Assembly (NCBI RefSeq): GCF_040227235.1
Contig: NZ_JBELNZ010000004.1
Location: forward strand, 372,001-436,000
Direction of reading: 5' to 3'
DNA from: Parafrigoribacterium_A soli
Lineage (GTDB): Bacteria > Actinomycetota > Actinomycetes > Actinomycetales > Microbacteriaceae
DNA: 64,000 nt
Each line of letters starts with the position of its first letter. The first letter of the stretch is position 1. Below are positions 35,126 through 43,048 of the stretch, piece by piece. The position numbers and the translations under genes were made by a program. The notes below the pieces were generated by a model. That model saw only the letters and a program-made list of their open reading frames with translations, had not been told where the DNA came from and did not search any database.

Positions 35126-36133
35126 TCAGTGGGGCGCGGTCGACGCTCGCACTCGCAACAGGGGCAGTATCTGCTCGTAGTCCGTGCGGGTCTCGCCGTG
35201 CAGTTCGCCCAGCAGGATCGCGACGGCCCGGCGCCCGATCTCCGCGAAGTCCTGGCGCACGGTCGTGAGCGGCGGCCAGTAGTGCCTGGCCTCCGGGATG
35301 TCGTCGAAGCCGACCACGCTCACGTCACCCGGCACATCGAGCCCGGCCTCGCGGAAGGCGTGCAGCAGCCCGAGTGCCATCTGATCGTTCGCCGCGAAGA
35401 CCGCGGTGAAGTCGCGGTAGACCACGAGTTCCCTGCCGGCCTGGTAGCCGAACTCGGCGGTCCAGTCCCCGAGGATCGGAGGGTGGGTTCTGAGGTCGGC
35501 GTCGTTGATCTCCTCGAGGAAGCCCTGCATCCGCGCCTCTGCCTCGATCCAGTCCTGTGGACCGGCGAGGTGCACGATCTCCTTGTGGCCGAGCTCGATG
35601 AGGTGGCGGGTGGCGGCGCGCGCGCCCGAGATCTGGTCGACGGAGAGACTGCGTGGGGCATCGCGGCCCGTCGAGTCGAGGGTGACGAGCGGCAGCTTCA
35701 CGTCGAGTTCTTTGATCGCCTCGAAGACCTGCACCTGCGGCGAGATCACGAGAAGCCCCTCGACCGCTTGGTTCGTGAGGTACTCGAGATTCTCCCTGAT
35801 CGAGTCGTAGTCGCTCGAGACGAGGCTCGTCGTGCTGATGAGGTAGCCGGCATCCCGGGCCGCGCTTTCGATCGCGCGCAGGCTCGTCGCCGGACCGTAG
35901 TGCGCCGTCTGCGCGGTCAGCACGCCGAGGGTGCGCGACCTGCTGGTGACGAGGGCCCTGGCCGCCTGATTCGGACGGTAACCGATCTCTTCGATGACCT
36001 CGAGCACGCGCTGCTTCGTGCTCGGCCGGATGCTCTCGGAGTTGTTGAGCACGCGGGACACGGTCTGGTACGACACGCCTGCGAGCCGCGCCACATCACG
36101 GATGTTCGGGGCGCGAACCCTGTCTGCTTCCAT
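35126..36133 (-). CDS. LacI-family transcriptional regulator of the second mms operon
   Basis: Repressor of 335 aa. The helix-turn-helix NIRDVARLAGVSYQTVSRVLN starts at residue 10, followed by the effector domain with VVGFDDIPEARHYWPPLTTVRQDF. It resembles the 16657-17742 regulator closely in layout (SRSRTLGVL versus KRSRTIGLV), so they are paralogues. It is upstream of the mmsA-mmsB-chvE operon on the same strand, with matching palindromes before its own start (36160) and before mmsA (35007), which supports autoregulation and control of the transporter. Confidence 0.93.
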   Translation of the reverse strand: MEADRVRAPNIRDVARLAGVSYQTVSRVLNNSESIRPSTKQRVLEVIEEIGYRPNQAARALVTSRSRTLGVLTAQTAHYGPATSLRAIESAARDAGYLISTTSLVSSDYDSIRENLEYLTNQAVEGLLVISPQVQVFEAIKELDVKLPLVTLDSTGRDAPRSLSVDQISGARAATRHLIELGHKEIVHLAGPQDWIEAEARMQGFLEEINDADLRTHPPILGDWTAEFGYQAGRELVVYRDFTAVFAANDQMALGLLHAFREAGLDVPGDVSVVGFDDIPEARHYWPPLTTVRQDFAEIGRRAVAILLGELHGETRTDYEQILPLLRVRASTAPH

Positions 36134-36159
36134 GGTGTCTGCTACCCGGCTCCGTCGGC

Positions 36160-36177
36160 AATGTGTACGGTCACATT
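36160..36177. promoter_or_regulatory. Operator upstream of lacI at 35126-36133
   Basis: AATGTGTACGGTCACATT has perfect six-base arms AATGTG/CACATT around six central bases. It is about 27 bases upstream of the lacI start. Confidence 0.72.
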
Positions 36178-36222
36178 AGTTGAGCACCATTATGACCTAC
36201 GGCTGGCCCGGTGCGTGCCCGG

Positions 36223-37368
36223 CTACTTCAGGGCCTGCTGCACGTCCGCGATGAGGTCGTCGACGCCCTCGATACCCACCGAGAGCCGCACCACGTTATC
36301 TGGCACCTCGAGCGCGGTGCCGCGCACCGAGGCGTGGGTCATCTCCGAGGGGTAGCCGATGAGGGACTCGACGCCGCCGAGTGACTCGGCCAGCTGGAAG
36401 ATCTCGGTCGACTGGGCAAAGTTGCGCGCGGCCTCGGCGCCACCGCGCACTGCGACAGACAGCATGCCGCCGAAGCCGCGCATCTGCCGCGCAGCGAGTT
36501 CGTGCCCGGGGTGGGTGGGCAGACCCGGGTAGTAGACGCGCTCGATCGCCGGATGCCCGACGAGCACCTCGGCGATGGCCTGCGCGTTCGAGGAGTGCCG
36601 CTCGACGCGCACGGCGAGCGTCTTGATCCCGCGCGTCGTGAGCCAGCCATCCAGCGGTGCGGAAACCGGACCAACAGCGAACTGCAGGAAGCCGACCTTG
36701 GCCGCGAGTTCGTCATCGTTCAGAATGAGGGCGCCGCCGAGCACGTCGGAGTGACCACCCAGGTACTTGGTCGTCGAGTGCACGACCACGTCCGCGCCGA
36801 AGGCCAGCGGGTTTTGCAGGTACGGCGAGGCGAAGGTGTTGTCGACGACGACGAGAGCTCCCGCCTCGTGGCCGAGTTCCGCGAGCTTGGCGATGTCCGT
36901 GATCTTGAGTAGCGGGTTGCTCGGGGTCTCCACCCACAGGATCCGTGTCTCCGGGCGGATGGCCGCGCGGACGGCATCCAGGTCCGACATCTCGACCGTG
37001 TCGAGACTTATGCCCCACGGGACATGTACCTTGCTCACGAGCCTGTGCGTTCCGCCGTAGACGTCATTGCCCATGATGATGTGGTCGCCCGGTCGCAGCA
37101 CGGAGCGAAGCAGGATGTCCTCCGCCGCCAGCCCGGAGCTGAAGCTGAAGCCGTGCGCGCCGCCCTCGAGACTTGCGAGTTGCTCCTGCAGAGAATCCCG
37201 GGTGGGGTTCGCGCTGCGGGTGTACTCGTAGCCATCGCGCAAACCGCCGATGCCGTCCTGCACGAAGGTGGAGGTTTGGTAGATCGGCGGGATGATCGCG
37301 CCGGTGCGGGGGTCGAAGGCCTGGCCGGCGTGGATGGCGCGAGTGCTGAAGTCCTGCTGCTGTGACAC
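36223..37368 (-). CDS. metB: Cystathionine gamma-synthase/gamma-lyase family PLP enzyme
   Basis: Trans-sulfuration enzyme of 381 aa. The PLP lysine is K201 in HSTTKYLGGHSD, and VYGGTHRL, ETPSNP and VVDNTFASP are the family's cofactor and substrate segments. Cystathionine gamma-synthases and gamma-lyases cannot be separated safely by eye. The upstream neighbour, 27 bases away on the same strand, is cystathionine beta-synthase, and that pair usually carries out homocysteine to cysteine conversion, so gamma-lyase activity (or both) is possible. The gene symbol follows the commonest annotation. Confidence 0.9.
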   Translation of the reverse strand: MSQQQDFSTRAIHAGQAFDPRTGAIIPPIYQTSTFVQDGIGGLRDGYEYTRSANPTRDSLQEQLASLEGGAHGFSFSSGLAAEDILLRSVLRPGDHIIMGNDVYGGTHRLVSKVHVPWGISLDTVEMSDLDAVRAAIRPETRILWVETPSNPLLKITDIAKLAELGHEAGALVVVDNTFASPYLQNPLAFGADVVVHSTTKYLGGHSDVLGGALILNDDELAAKVGFLQFAVGPVSAPLDGWLTTRGIKTLAVRVERHSSNAQAIAEVLVGHPAIERVYYPGLPTHPGHELAARQMRGFGGMLSVAVRGGAEAARNFAQSTEIFQLAESLGGVESLIGYPSEMTHASVRGTALEVPDNVVRLSVGIEGVDDLIADVQQALK

Positions 37369-37394
37369 TGAGGTTCTTTCTGTAGGTTTCCGAG

Positions 37395-38762
37395 TTAATC
37401 GGAGAGGAAGGTGAGCAGGTCGTGGCGGGTGACCACGGCGGCGGGCTTGCCGTCTTCGACGACGAGCAGGGCATCCGCTTCACCGAGCGCGGCGCGCGCA
37501 TCGCTTATCGACTCGTGCATACCGATGAGGCCGAGCGGAGCACCGATGAACTTCTCCACCGGATCGGTCATCTGGGCATCACCCGTGAAGACGTGGTCGA
37601 GCAGCGACCGCTCCTCGAGCGCACCGACGACCTCACCGATGACCACCGGCGGCTCTGCGCTGAGCACGGGCATCTGCGAGACGCCGTACTTGGTCATGAT
37701 CTGGATCGCGTCGCGCACGGTGTCGGACGGGTGGGCGTGCACGAGGTCGGGCAGCGCACCCGTCTTGTGACTGATGACGTCGGCGACGGTGCGCTCCTCG
37801 GCGAGCTGCGTGAACCCGTAGGACTGCATCCACTTGTCACTGAAGACCTTGTTCAGGTAGCCGCGGCCGCCGTCCGGAAGCAGGACCACCACGACGGCAT
37901 CCGCCGGCAGATCCTTCGCCGCCTTGAGGGCGGACGCGACGGCGAGCCCGCTCGAACCGCCGACGAGCAGGCCCTCCTCCCGGGCGAGCCTCCGCGTGAA
38001 CTCGAAGGACTCGGCATCCGACGATGCGATGATCTCGTCGACCACCGTGGGGTCGTAGGCCTCGGGCCAGAAGTCTTCGCCGACGCCCTCAACGAGGTAT
38101 GGCCTGCCACTGCCGCCCGAGTAGACGGAACCCTCCGGGTCTGCGCCGATGACGCGCACCGCACCATCCGACACCTCCTTGAGGTACTTGCCAACGCCGC
38201 TGATGGTGCCGCCGGTGCCGACTCCTGCGACAAAGTGCGTGACCTTGCCCTCGGTGTCTCGCCAGATCTCCGGCCCCGTCGTCTCATAGTGGCTGAGCGG
38301 CCCGTTGAGGTTGGAGTACTGGTTGGGCTTGAAGGCACCGGGGATGTCGCGGGCGAGCCGGTCGCTCACCGAGTAGTACGACTCCGGGCTCTCCGGCGCG
38401 ACGGCGGTCGGTGTGACCACGACCTCGGCGCCGTAGGCGAGCAGCACGTTGCGCTTCTCCTCGCCCACCTTGTCTGGCAGAACGAACACGCAGCGGTAAC
38501 CGCGCTGCTGGGCGACGAGCGCCAGCCCGATGCCGGTGTTGCCGCTCGTCGGCTCGACGATCGTGCCCCCGGGCATGAGCCTGCCCTCGCGCTCCGCCGC
38601 GTCGATGATGCGCGTGGCGATGCGATCCTTGGACGAGCCACCAGGGTTCAGGTACTCGACCTTGACGAGCACGGTGGCCGCGATCCCGTCGGTCACATGC
38701 TGAAGCTTGACCAGTGGCGTGTTGCCAATCAGGTCGAGGACAGTTTCTGCGTACTTCACCAC
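37395..38762 (-). CDS. Cystathionine beta-synthase with C-terminal CBS pair
   Basis: PLP enzyme of 455 aa that condenses serine and homocysteine. The catalytic lysine is K45 in NPGGSSKDR, the substrate loop is EPTSGNTGIG, and the phosphate-binding loop is GVGTGGTISG. Residues about 330-455 are two CBS motifs, a regulatory module also present in the mammalian and mycobacterial enzymes. There is no N-terminal haem domain. It is probably co-transcribed with the gamma-synthase/lyase gene that follows. Confidence 0.94.
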   Translation of the reverse strand: MVKYAETVLDLIGNTPLVKLQHVTDGIAATVLVKVEYLNPGGSSKDRIATRIIDAAEREGRLMPGGTIVEPTSGNTGIGLALVAQQRGYRCVFVLPDKVGEEKRNVLLAYGAEVVVTPTAVAPESPESYYSVSDRLARDIPGAFKPNQYSNLNGPLSHYETTGPEIWRDTEGKVTHFVAGVGTGGTISGVGKYLKEVSDGAVRVIGADPEGSVYSGGSGRPYLVEGVGEDFWPEAYDPTVVDEIIASSDAESFEFTRRLAREEGLLVGGSSGLAVASALKAAKDLPADAVVVVLLPDGGRGYLNKVFSDKWMQSYGFTQLAEERTVADVISHKTGALPDLVHAHPSDTVRDAIQIMTKYGVSQMPVLSAEPPVVIGEVVGALEERSLLDHVFTGDAQMTDPVEKFIGAPLGLIGMHESISDARAALGEADALLVVEDGKPAAVVTRHDLLTFLSD

Positions 38763-38831
38763 GCCAATCTACCAATGGCCGCTGTGCGCGAGTCGTCTGT
38801 TACCCCTGCGGGCGGGCAACGGGAACGGTTC

Positions 38832-38871
38832 GCGCAGCGGTTTCGATACACTCGCTGCGCGAGCACTCAAC
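38832..38871. repeat. REP-like palindrome between cbs and ABC exporter
   Basis: GCGCAGCG (38832-38839) and CGCTGCGC (38853-38860) form a perfect 8-bp stem around a TTTCGATACA-containing loop, followed by GAGCACTCAACCC. The whole resembles the short dispersed elements common in Microbacteriaceae intergenic DNA. It lies between the start of cbs and the stop of the exporter gene. Confidence 0.5.
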
Positions 38872-38902
38872 CCACCTAACCGCGGGTGCTTCCCACGGGT
38901 GC

Positions 38903-40756
38903 TCAGCGGCGGGTGATCTGCTCCGCGTACAGCTTCGCGTAGGTTCCCTCCGCGGCGACGAGCTCCGCGTGGGTGCCGCGCTCAACGATCCTGCCGCCCG
39001 AGACGACGAAGATCACGTCCGCACCGACGATCGTGGACAACCGGTGCGCGATCGCGATGGTCGTGCGACCGGCGGATGCCGCATCCAGCGCGTCCTGCAC
39101 GACGCGCTCCGAGACGGAGTCGAGCGCGCTCGTGGCCTCGTCGAGGATGAGCACCCTCGGGTCCTTGAGGATGACCCTGGCGATCGCGATGCGCTGCTTC
39201 TCCCCGCCGCTCAACCGGTAGCCGCGCTCCCCGACCACCGTGTCGTAACCCTCGGGGAACGACGCGATCGTGGCGTGGATGTTTGCGGCCCTGGCGGCCT
39301 CGATGAGTTGCGCGTCGCTCGCATCCGGCCTGGCGTAGCGCAGGTTCTCGGCGATCGTGGCGTGGAAGAGGTAGGTCTCCTGGCTGACGATGCCGATGTT
39401 CGAGACGAGCGAGTCCTGTCGGAGTTCGCGCACGTCGTCACCGGCGAACAGGATGCGGCCGCTCGACGCCTCGTGAAACCGCGGGATCAGGTAGGAGACG
39501 GTGGTCTTGCCGGCTCCCGAGGGTCCGACGAACGCGGCGAACTGGCCCGGCTCAATGGCGAAGGAGACCTCGTCGAGCGTGGGGCTGGCCTCCCGGCCGG
39601 CGTCGGGATAGGCGAAAGTCACGCGGTCGAACTCGACGCTGCCGAGCTTGGCCGGGTCGACCTCGCGAGCGTCGGGAGCATCCTTGATCGCCGGCCGCAG
39701 GTCGAGGTACTCGAAGATGCGGGCGAATAGCGCCTGCGAGGTCTGCAGGTCGAGGGCGACGCGCATGAGCCCGAGCAGTGGGAAGATGAGTCGCGCCTGC
39801 ACCGTGGTGAACGCGACAATCGTTCCGGCCGTGACCGGAACGTCGCCGAGGATGAGCCACGCGGCGACGAGGTAGACCACCGCCGGGATGATGGCGAGAA
39901 AGATCTGCACGAGCGCGAAGAACCACTGGCCGCTCATCTGCTGGCGCACCTGGAGACGCACCTGGTTGTCGTTCTCGTTCGAGTAGCGGCCGACTTCGGC
40001 CTGCTGCTGGTTGAAGCTCTTGGCGAGCAGGATGCCGGAGACCGAGAGCGTCTCCTGAGTGATCGCGGTCATGTCGCTCAGCGACTCCTGCGTCTGGGTC
40101 GCGATGCGCGCGCGCACCTGCCCGACCCGACGCTGGGCGAGCGCCAGCACCGGCATGAGCACGACGGCGACGAGCGTCAGCTGCCACGACAGCAGCAGCA
40201 TCGCCACGAAGGCGGCGATCACGGTGACCGTGTTGCCGAGCACGCTCGCCACCGTGTTGGTGAGCACGCTCGCCACGCCACCGACGTCGTTCTGCAGCCT
40301 GGACTGGATGACGCCGGTCTTGGTGCGCGTGAAGAACGCGAGTTCCATGAGCTGCAGGTGGCTGAACAGTCGGATGCGCAAAGCACCCATGACCTTGTTG
40401 CCCACGGTAGCGGTGAGCCAGGTCTGCCACACGCCGAGCGCGGCGGACGAGACGTAGATCAGGATCATGAGCGAGACGATGCCCACCAGCATCGGCACGT
40501 TCGGGCCGCCCCTGGGGAACAGGCCCAGGTCGAAGGCCTCCTTGGTCAGCAGCGGCGGCAGCACCGAGAGTCCCGCGCCCACGACAACGAGCACGGCGGT
40601 GACAACGAGCGAGGAACGGTGTGGAACGAAGAGGGCTCCGATGCGGCGAACGAGGCCGGGGATCTTCGGGGCGTCGGCGTTCGCTGCCCGCTGGGCACGC
40701 GCATCCGCCCCGCTCACGCGGACGCTCCTTGCACCACCACCGCGCATCCCGCTCAC
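38903..40756 (-). CDS. ABC exporter, fused membrane and ATP-binding domains (MsbA/LmrA type)
   Basis: Half-transporter of 617 aa that should work as a homodimer exporting lipids or drugs. Six helices span about residues 45-330. The nucleotide-binding domain has Walker A GPSGAGKTT (411-419), Q-loop SQE, signature LSGGEKQ (515-521), Walker B VLILDE (535-540) and the H-loop AHRLST. The N-terminal 30 residues are polar. The ATG at 40756 is the longest start, and the internal M4 is an alternative. No partner gene is linked, so the substrate is unknown. Confidence 0.94.
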   Translation of the reverse strand: MSGMRGGGARSVRVSGADARAQRAANADAPKIPGLVRRIGALFVPHRSSLVVTAVLVVVGAGLSVLPPLLTKEAFDLGLFPRGGPNVPMLVGIVSLMILIYVSSAALGVWQTWLTATVGNKVMGALRIRLFSHLQLMELAFFTRTKTGVIQSRLQNDVGGVASVLTNTVASVLGNTVTVIAAFVAMLLLSWQLTLVAVVLMPVLALAQRRVGQVRARIATQTQESLSDMTAITQETLSVSGILLAKSFNQQQAEVGRYSNENDNQVRLQVRQQMSGQWFFALVQIFLAIIPAVVYLVAAWLILGDVPVTAGTIVAFTTVQARLIFPLLGLMRVALDLQTSQALFARIFEYLDLRPAIKDAPDAREVDPAKLGSVEFDRVTFAYPDAGREASPTLDEVSFAIEPGQFAAFVGPSGAGKTTVSYLIPRFHEASSGRILFAGDDVRELRQDSLVSNIGIVSQETYLFHATIAENLRYARPDASDAQLIEAARAANIHATIASFPEGYDTVVGERGYRLSGGEKQRIAIARVILKDPRVLILDEATSALDSVSERVVQDALDAASAGRTTIAIAHRLSTIVGADVIFVVSGGRIVERGTHAELVAAEGTYAKLYAEQITRR

Positions 40757-40814
40757 TCGTAAACCCTACGGTGCGCCGTGGCGCCGAGCGTGCGTGTTCG
40801 CGCGCAGCGTGCGA

Positions 40815-41795
40815 CTAGCCCTTGGTGCTGCCTGCGAGGAGGCCCCGCACGAAGAAGCGCTGCAGGGCAAAGAACACGATGAGCGGCACGAGGATGGAGA
40901 TGAACGCACCGGCCGTCAGCAGGTTCCAGTCCTGACCGCGGCTTCCCGTGATCTCGGCCAGCAGCTTCGTCATCGGGGCGGCCTCGCCGCTCGCGAAGAT
41001 GAGCGCGACGAGCAGGTCGTTCCAGACCCAGAGGAACTGGAAGATGGCGAAGGATGCGATGGCCGGCATGGTGAGCGGCAGCACGATCCTGAAGAAGATC
41101 TGCCCGTGCCCGGCGCCGTCCACCTTCGCTGCCTCGATGACCTCGCCCGGGATCTCGGAGATGAAGTTGTGCAGCAGGAAGATCGCGAGCGGCAGCGCGA
41201 AGATCGTGTGCGCGATCCACACCTGGGCGTAGGAACCGTCGGTGGAACCGAGGCTCGAGAACACGTTGACGTTGCCGATTCGAAGACCGCGCGAGAAGAG
41301 GCTCAGCAGCGGAACGAGCGCCATCTGCAGCGGCACGATCTGCAGCGCGAAGACGCCGATGAAGATCCAGTTCTTGCCCTTGAAGTCGATCCAGGCGAAG
41401 GCGTAGGCGGCGAGCGCCGCGATCACGAGCGGGAACGCCGTTGCGGGAACCGTGATCGCGAGCGAGTTGATGAACGAGCCGGCGAGGTCGAGCTGGCTGT
41501 TGCCCGACTTCAGCACGTCTGTGTAGTTCTGGAACGTGAAGCCCCAGTTCTGGAAGATCGTCCACCAGCCCGTCGTCTGCACGAGCACACCGGGACGCAC
41601 GGAGGAGATGAACAGGCCGAAGGTGGGGATCGTCCACAGCACCGCGATGATGAGCGCAGCGGCCGTCGCGCCGCGGCTGGTGAGCCGCTTCTTAGTCTTG
41701 CGCACGATCGAACCTTCGATGCGCCGTTCGCCCTCCGCGAGCCGATCCCTGGTGGTGCGATCGAGCGGCAGTTCTGCCGGGATTGTCGACGTCAT
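40815..41795 (-). CDS. CUT1 sugar ABC transporter permease, AglG-like
   Basis: MalG-type membrane subunit of 326 aa. A polar N-terminal tail of about 45 residues precedes the first helix, and the EAA loop is VIEAAKVDGAGHGQIFFRI. The start ATG at 41795 overlaps the stop of the upstream permease by four bases. The sequence and gene order (binding protein, F, G) resemble alpha-glucoside transporters AglEFG. The associated alpha-glucosidase and ATPase are not in the window. Confidence 0.92.
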   Translation of the reverse strand: MTSTIPAELPLDRTTRDRLAEGERRIEGSIVRKTKKRLTSRGATAAALIIAVLWTIPTFGLFISSVRPGVLVQTTGWWTIFQNWGFTFQNYTDVLKSGNSQLDLAGSFINSLAITVPATAFPLVIAALAAYAFAWIDFKGKNWIFIGVFALQIVPLQMALVPLLSLFSRGLRIGNVNVFSSLGSTDGSYAQVWIAHTIFALPLAIFLLHNFISEIPGEVIEAAKVDGAGHGQIFFRIVLPLTMPAIASFAIFQFLWVWNDLLVALIFASGEAAPMTKLLAEITGSRGQDWNLLTAGAFISILVPLIVFFALQRFFVRGLLAGSTKG

Positions 41796-42922
41796 CGGAT
41801 CTCCCTCTGCTTCTTGATCTGTCTGGCGTTGTACACGATGATCGGCAGTACCAGCAGGAAGAGCACCACGGCGAACGCGGCCGAGCGGCCCGTCTCGAAG
41901 GTCTTGAACTGGGTGTACATCTCGTTCGCTATGACGCTCGTGTCGTTCGCGCCGGCGGTGAGGGTTCGCACGATGTCGAAGACCTTGAGCGAGGCTATCG
42001 AGATCGTGGTGAGCACCACGATGAGCGAGGGCCGGATGCCGGGCAGCGTCACGTTCGCGAAGCGCTGCCACCCGTTCGTACCGTCGAGCTCTGCCGCCTC
42101 CAGCTGCTCCGTCGGCACGCCCTTGATGGCCGCCGACAGGATGACCATGGCGAATCCGGTCTCGATCCAGATCAGGATGACGATGAGGAACAGCGTGTTC
42201 CAGGGCGAGTTCTGCAGGAACTGCACGGGCTGCCCACCCAGCCACACGATGATCTGGTTGAGCACACCGATCTGGTTCTGGTCCTGCGGGCGAGCCGCAT
42301 AGACGAACTTCCAGATGATGCTCGCACCGACGAAGGAAATGGCCATGGGCATGAAGACGAGGGCCTTGAAGACCTTCTCTCCGCGCGACTTGTCGATGAA
42401 GACCGCGTAGGCGAGCCCGATCGCCGTGGAGACGATCGGGGCGATGAGCACCCAGACGATCGTGTTCAGCACCGTGCGGATGGCGGACTCCTGCGTGAAG
42501 ATCCACACGAAGTTGTCGAAGCCGATGAACCGCCCGCGCCCGCTGTAGAACGAGTCGATCGTGGTCTTGATGGTGGGGTAGATGAGGCCGATGGCGAGCA
42601 GGATGATCGCCGGGCCGAGGAAGCCGAGCAGCTGGAACAGGTAGCCCGCGCCCTCCCTCGAGCGGTAGTCGATGATGAAGAGCACGCCACCGAGAACCGC
42701 GGCGACGGCCGCGGCCCACGCCACGGAGCCCAGCAGAAGGAAGGCGATCGCGGGCGCGAGGACGCACACGGCGAGACGGATGATCGTGTAGCGCCTGCCC
42801 GTGCGGGGAGCGATCTCGACGAAGAAGAGCACCAGCGCGATGACGATGAGGAACGCCAGAATCACGAGCGGAATCTGGGCGAGCGCTGGCAGGCCCGCTA
42901 TCCAGGTCAGGAAGTCTGACAT
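41792..42922 (-). CDS. CUT1 sugar ABC transporter permease, AglF-like
   Basis: MalF-type membrane subunit of 376 aa with an extended N-terminal region of extra helices (about residues 10-115) before the conserved core, as in AglF-type permeases. The EAA loop is LEAAELDGTNGWQRF. It begins about 125 bases after the binding-protein gene, across a strong hairpin, and overlaps the next permease by four bases. Confidence 0.92.
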   Translation of the reverse strand: MSDFLTWIAGLPALAQIPLVILAFLIVIALVLFFVEIAPRTGRRYTIIRLAVCVLAPAIAFLLLGSVAWAAAVAAVLGGVLFIIDYRSREGAGYLFQLLGFLGPAIILLAIGLIYPTIKTTIDSFYSGRGRFIGFDNFVWIFTQESAIRTVLNTIVWVLIAPIVSTAIGLAYAVFIDKSRGEKVFKALVFMPMAISFVGASIIWKFVYAARPQDQNQIGVLNQIIVWLGGQPVQFLQNSPWNTLFLIVILIWIETGFAMVILSAAIKGVPTEQLEAAELDGTNGWQRFANVTLPGIRPSLIVVLTTISIASLKVFDIVRTLTAGANDTSVIANEMYTQFKTFETGRSAAFAVVLFLLVLPIIVYNARQIKKQREIR

Positions 42923-42996
42923 TGAAACCCTTTCGAGTGCAGCGGTGGACTCAACGGTTCAGGCGACGGAGCGCTGAGCACACCGTAGCAAGGGAT

Positions 42997-43034
42997 GAGC
43001 GGGGCCGACAGGCCGGAACCTGTCAGCCCCGCTC
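42997..43034 (-). terminator. Hairpin between agl-type binding-protein and permease genes
   Basis: GAGCGGGGCCGACAGG pairs with CCTGTCAGCCCCGCTC (15 of 16 pairs) around a six-base loop, about 15 bases after the binding-protein stop. No T-run follows. The position matches the hairpins in three other transporter operons here. Confidence 0.65.
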
Positions 43035-43048
43035 GATGACTTCTGCTT

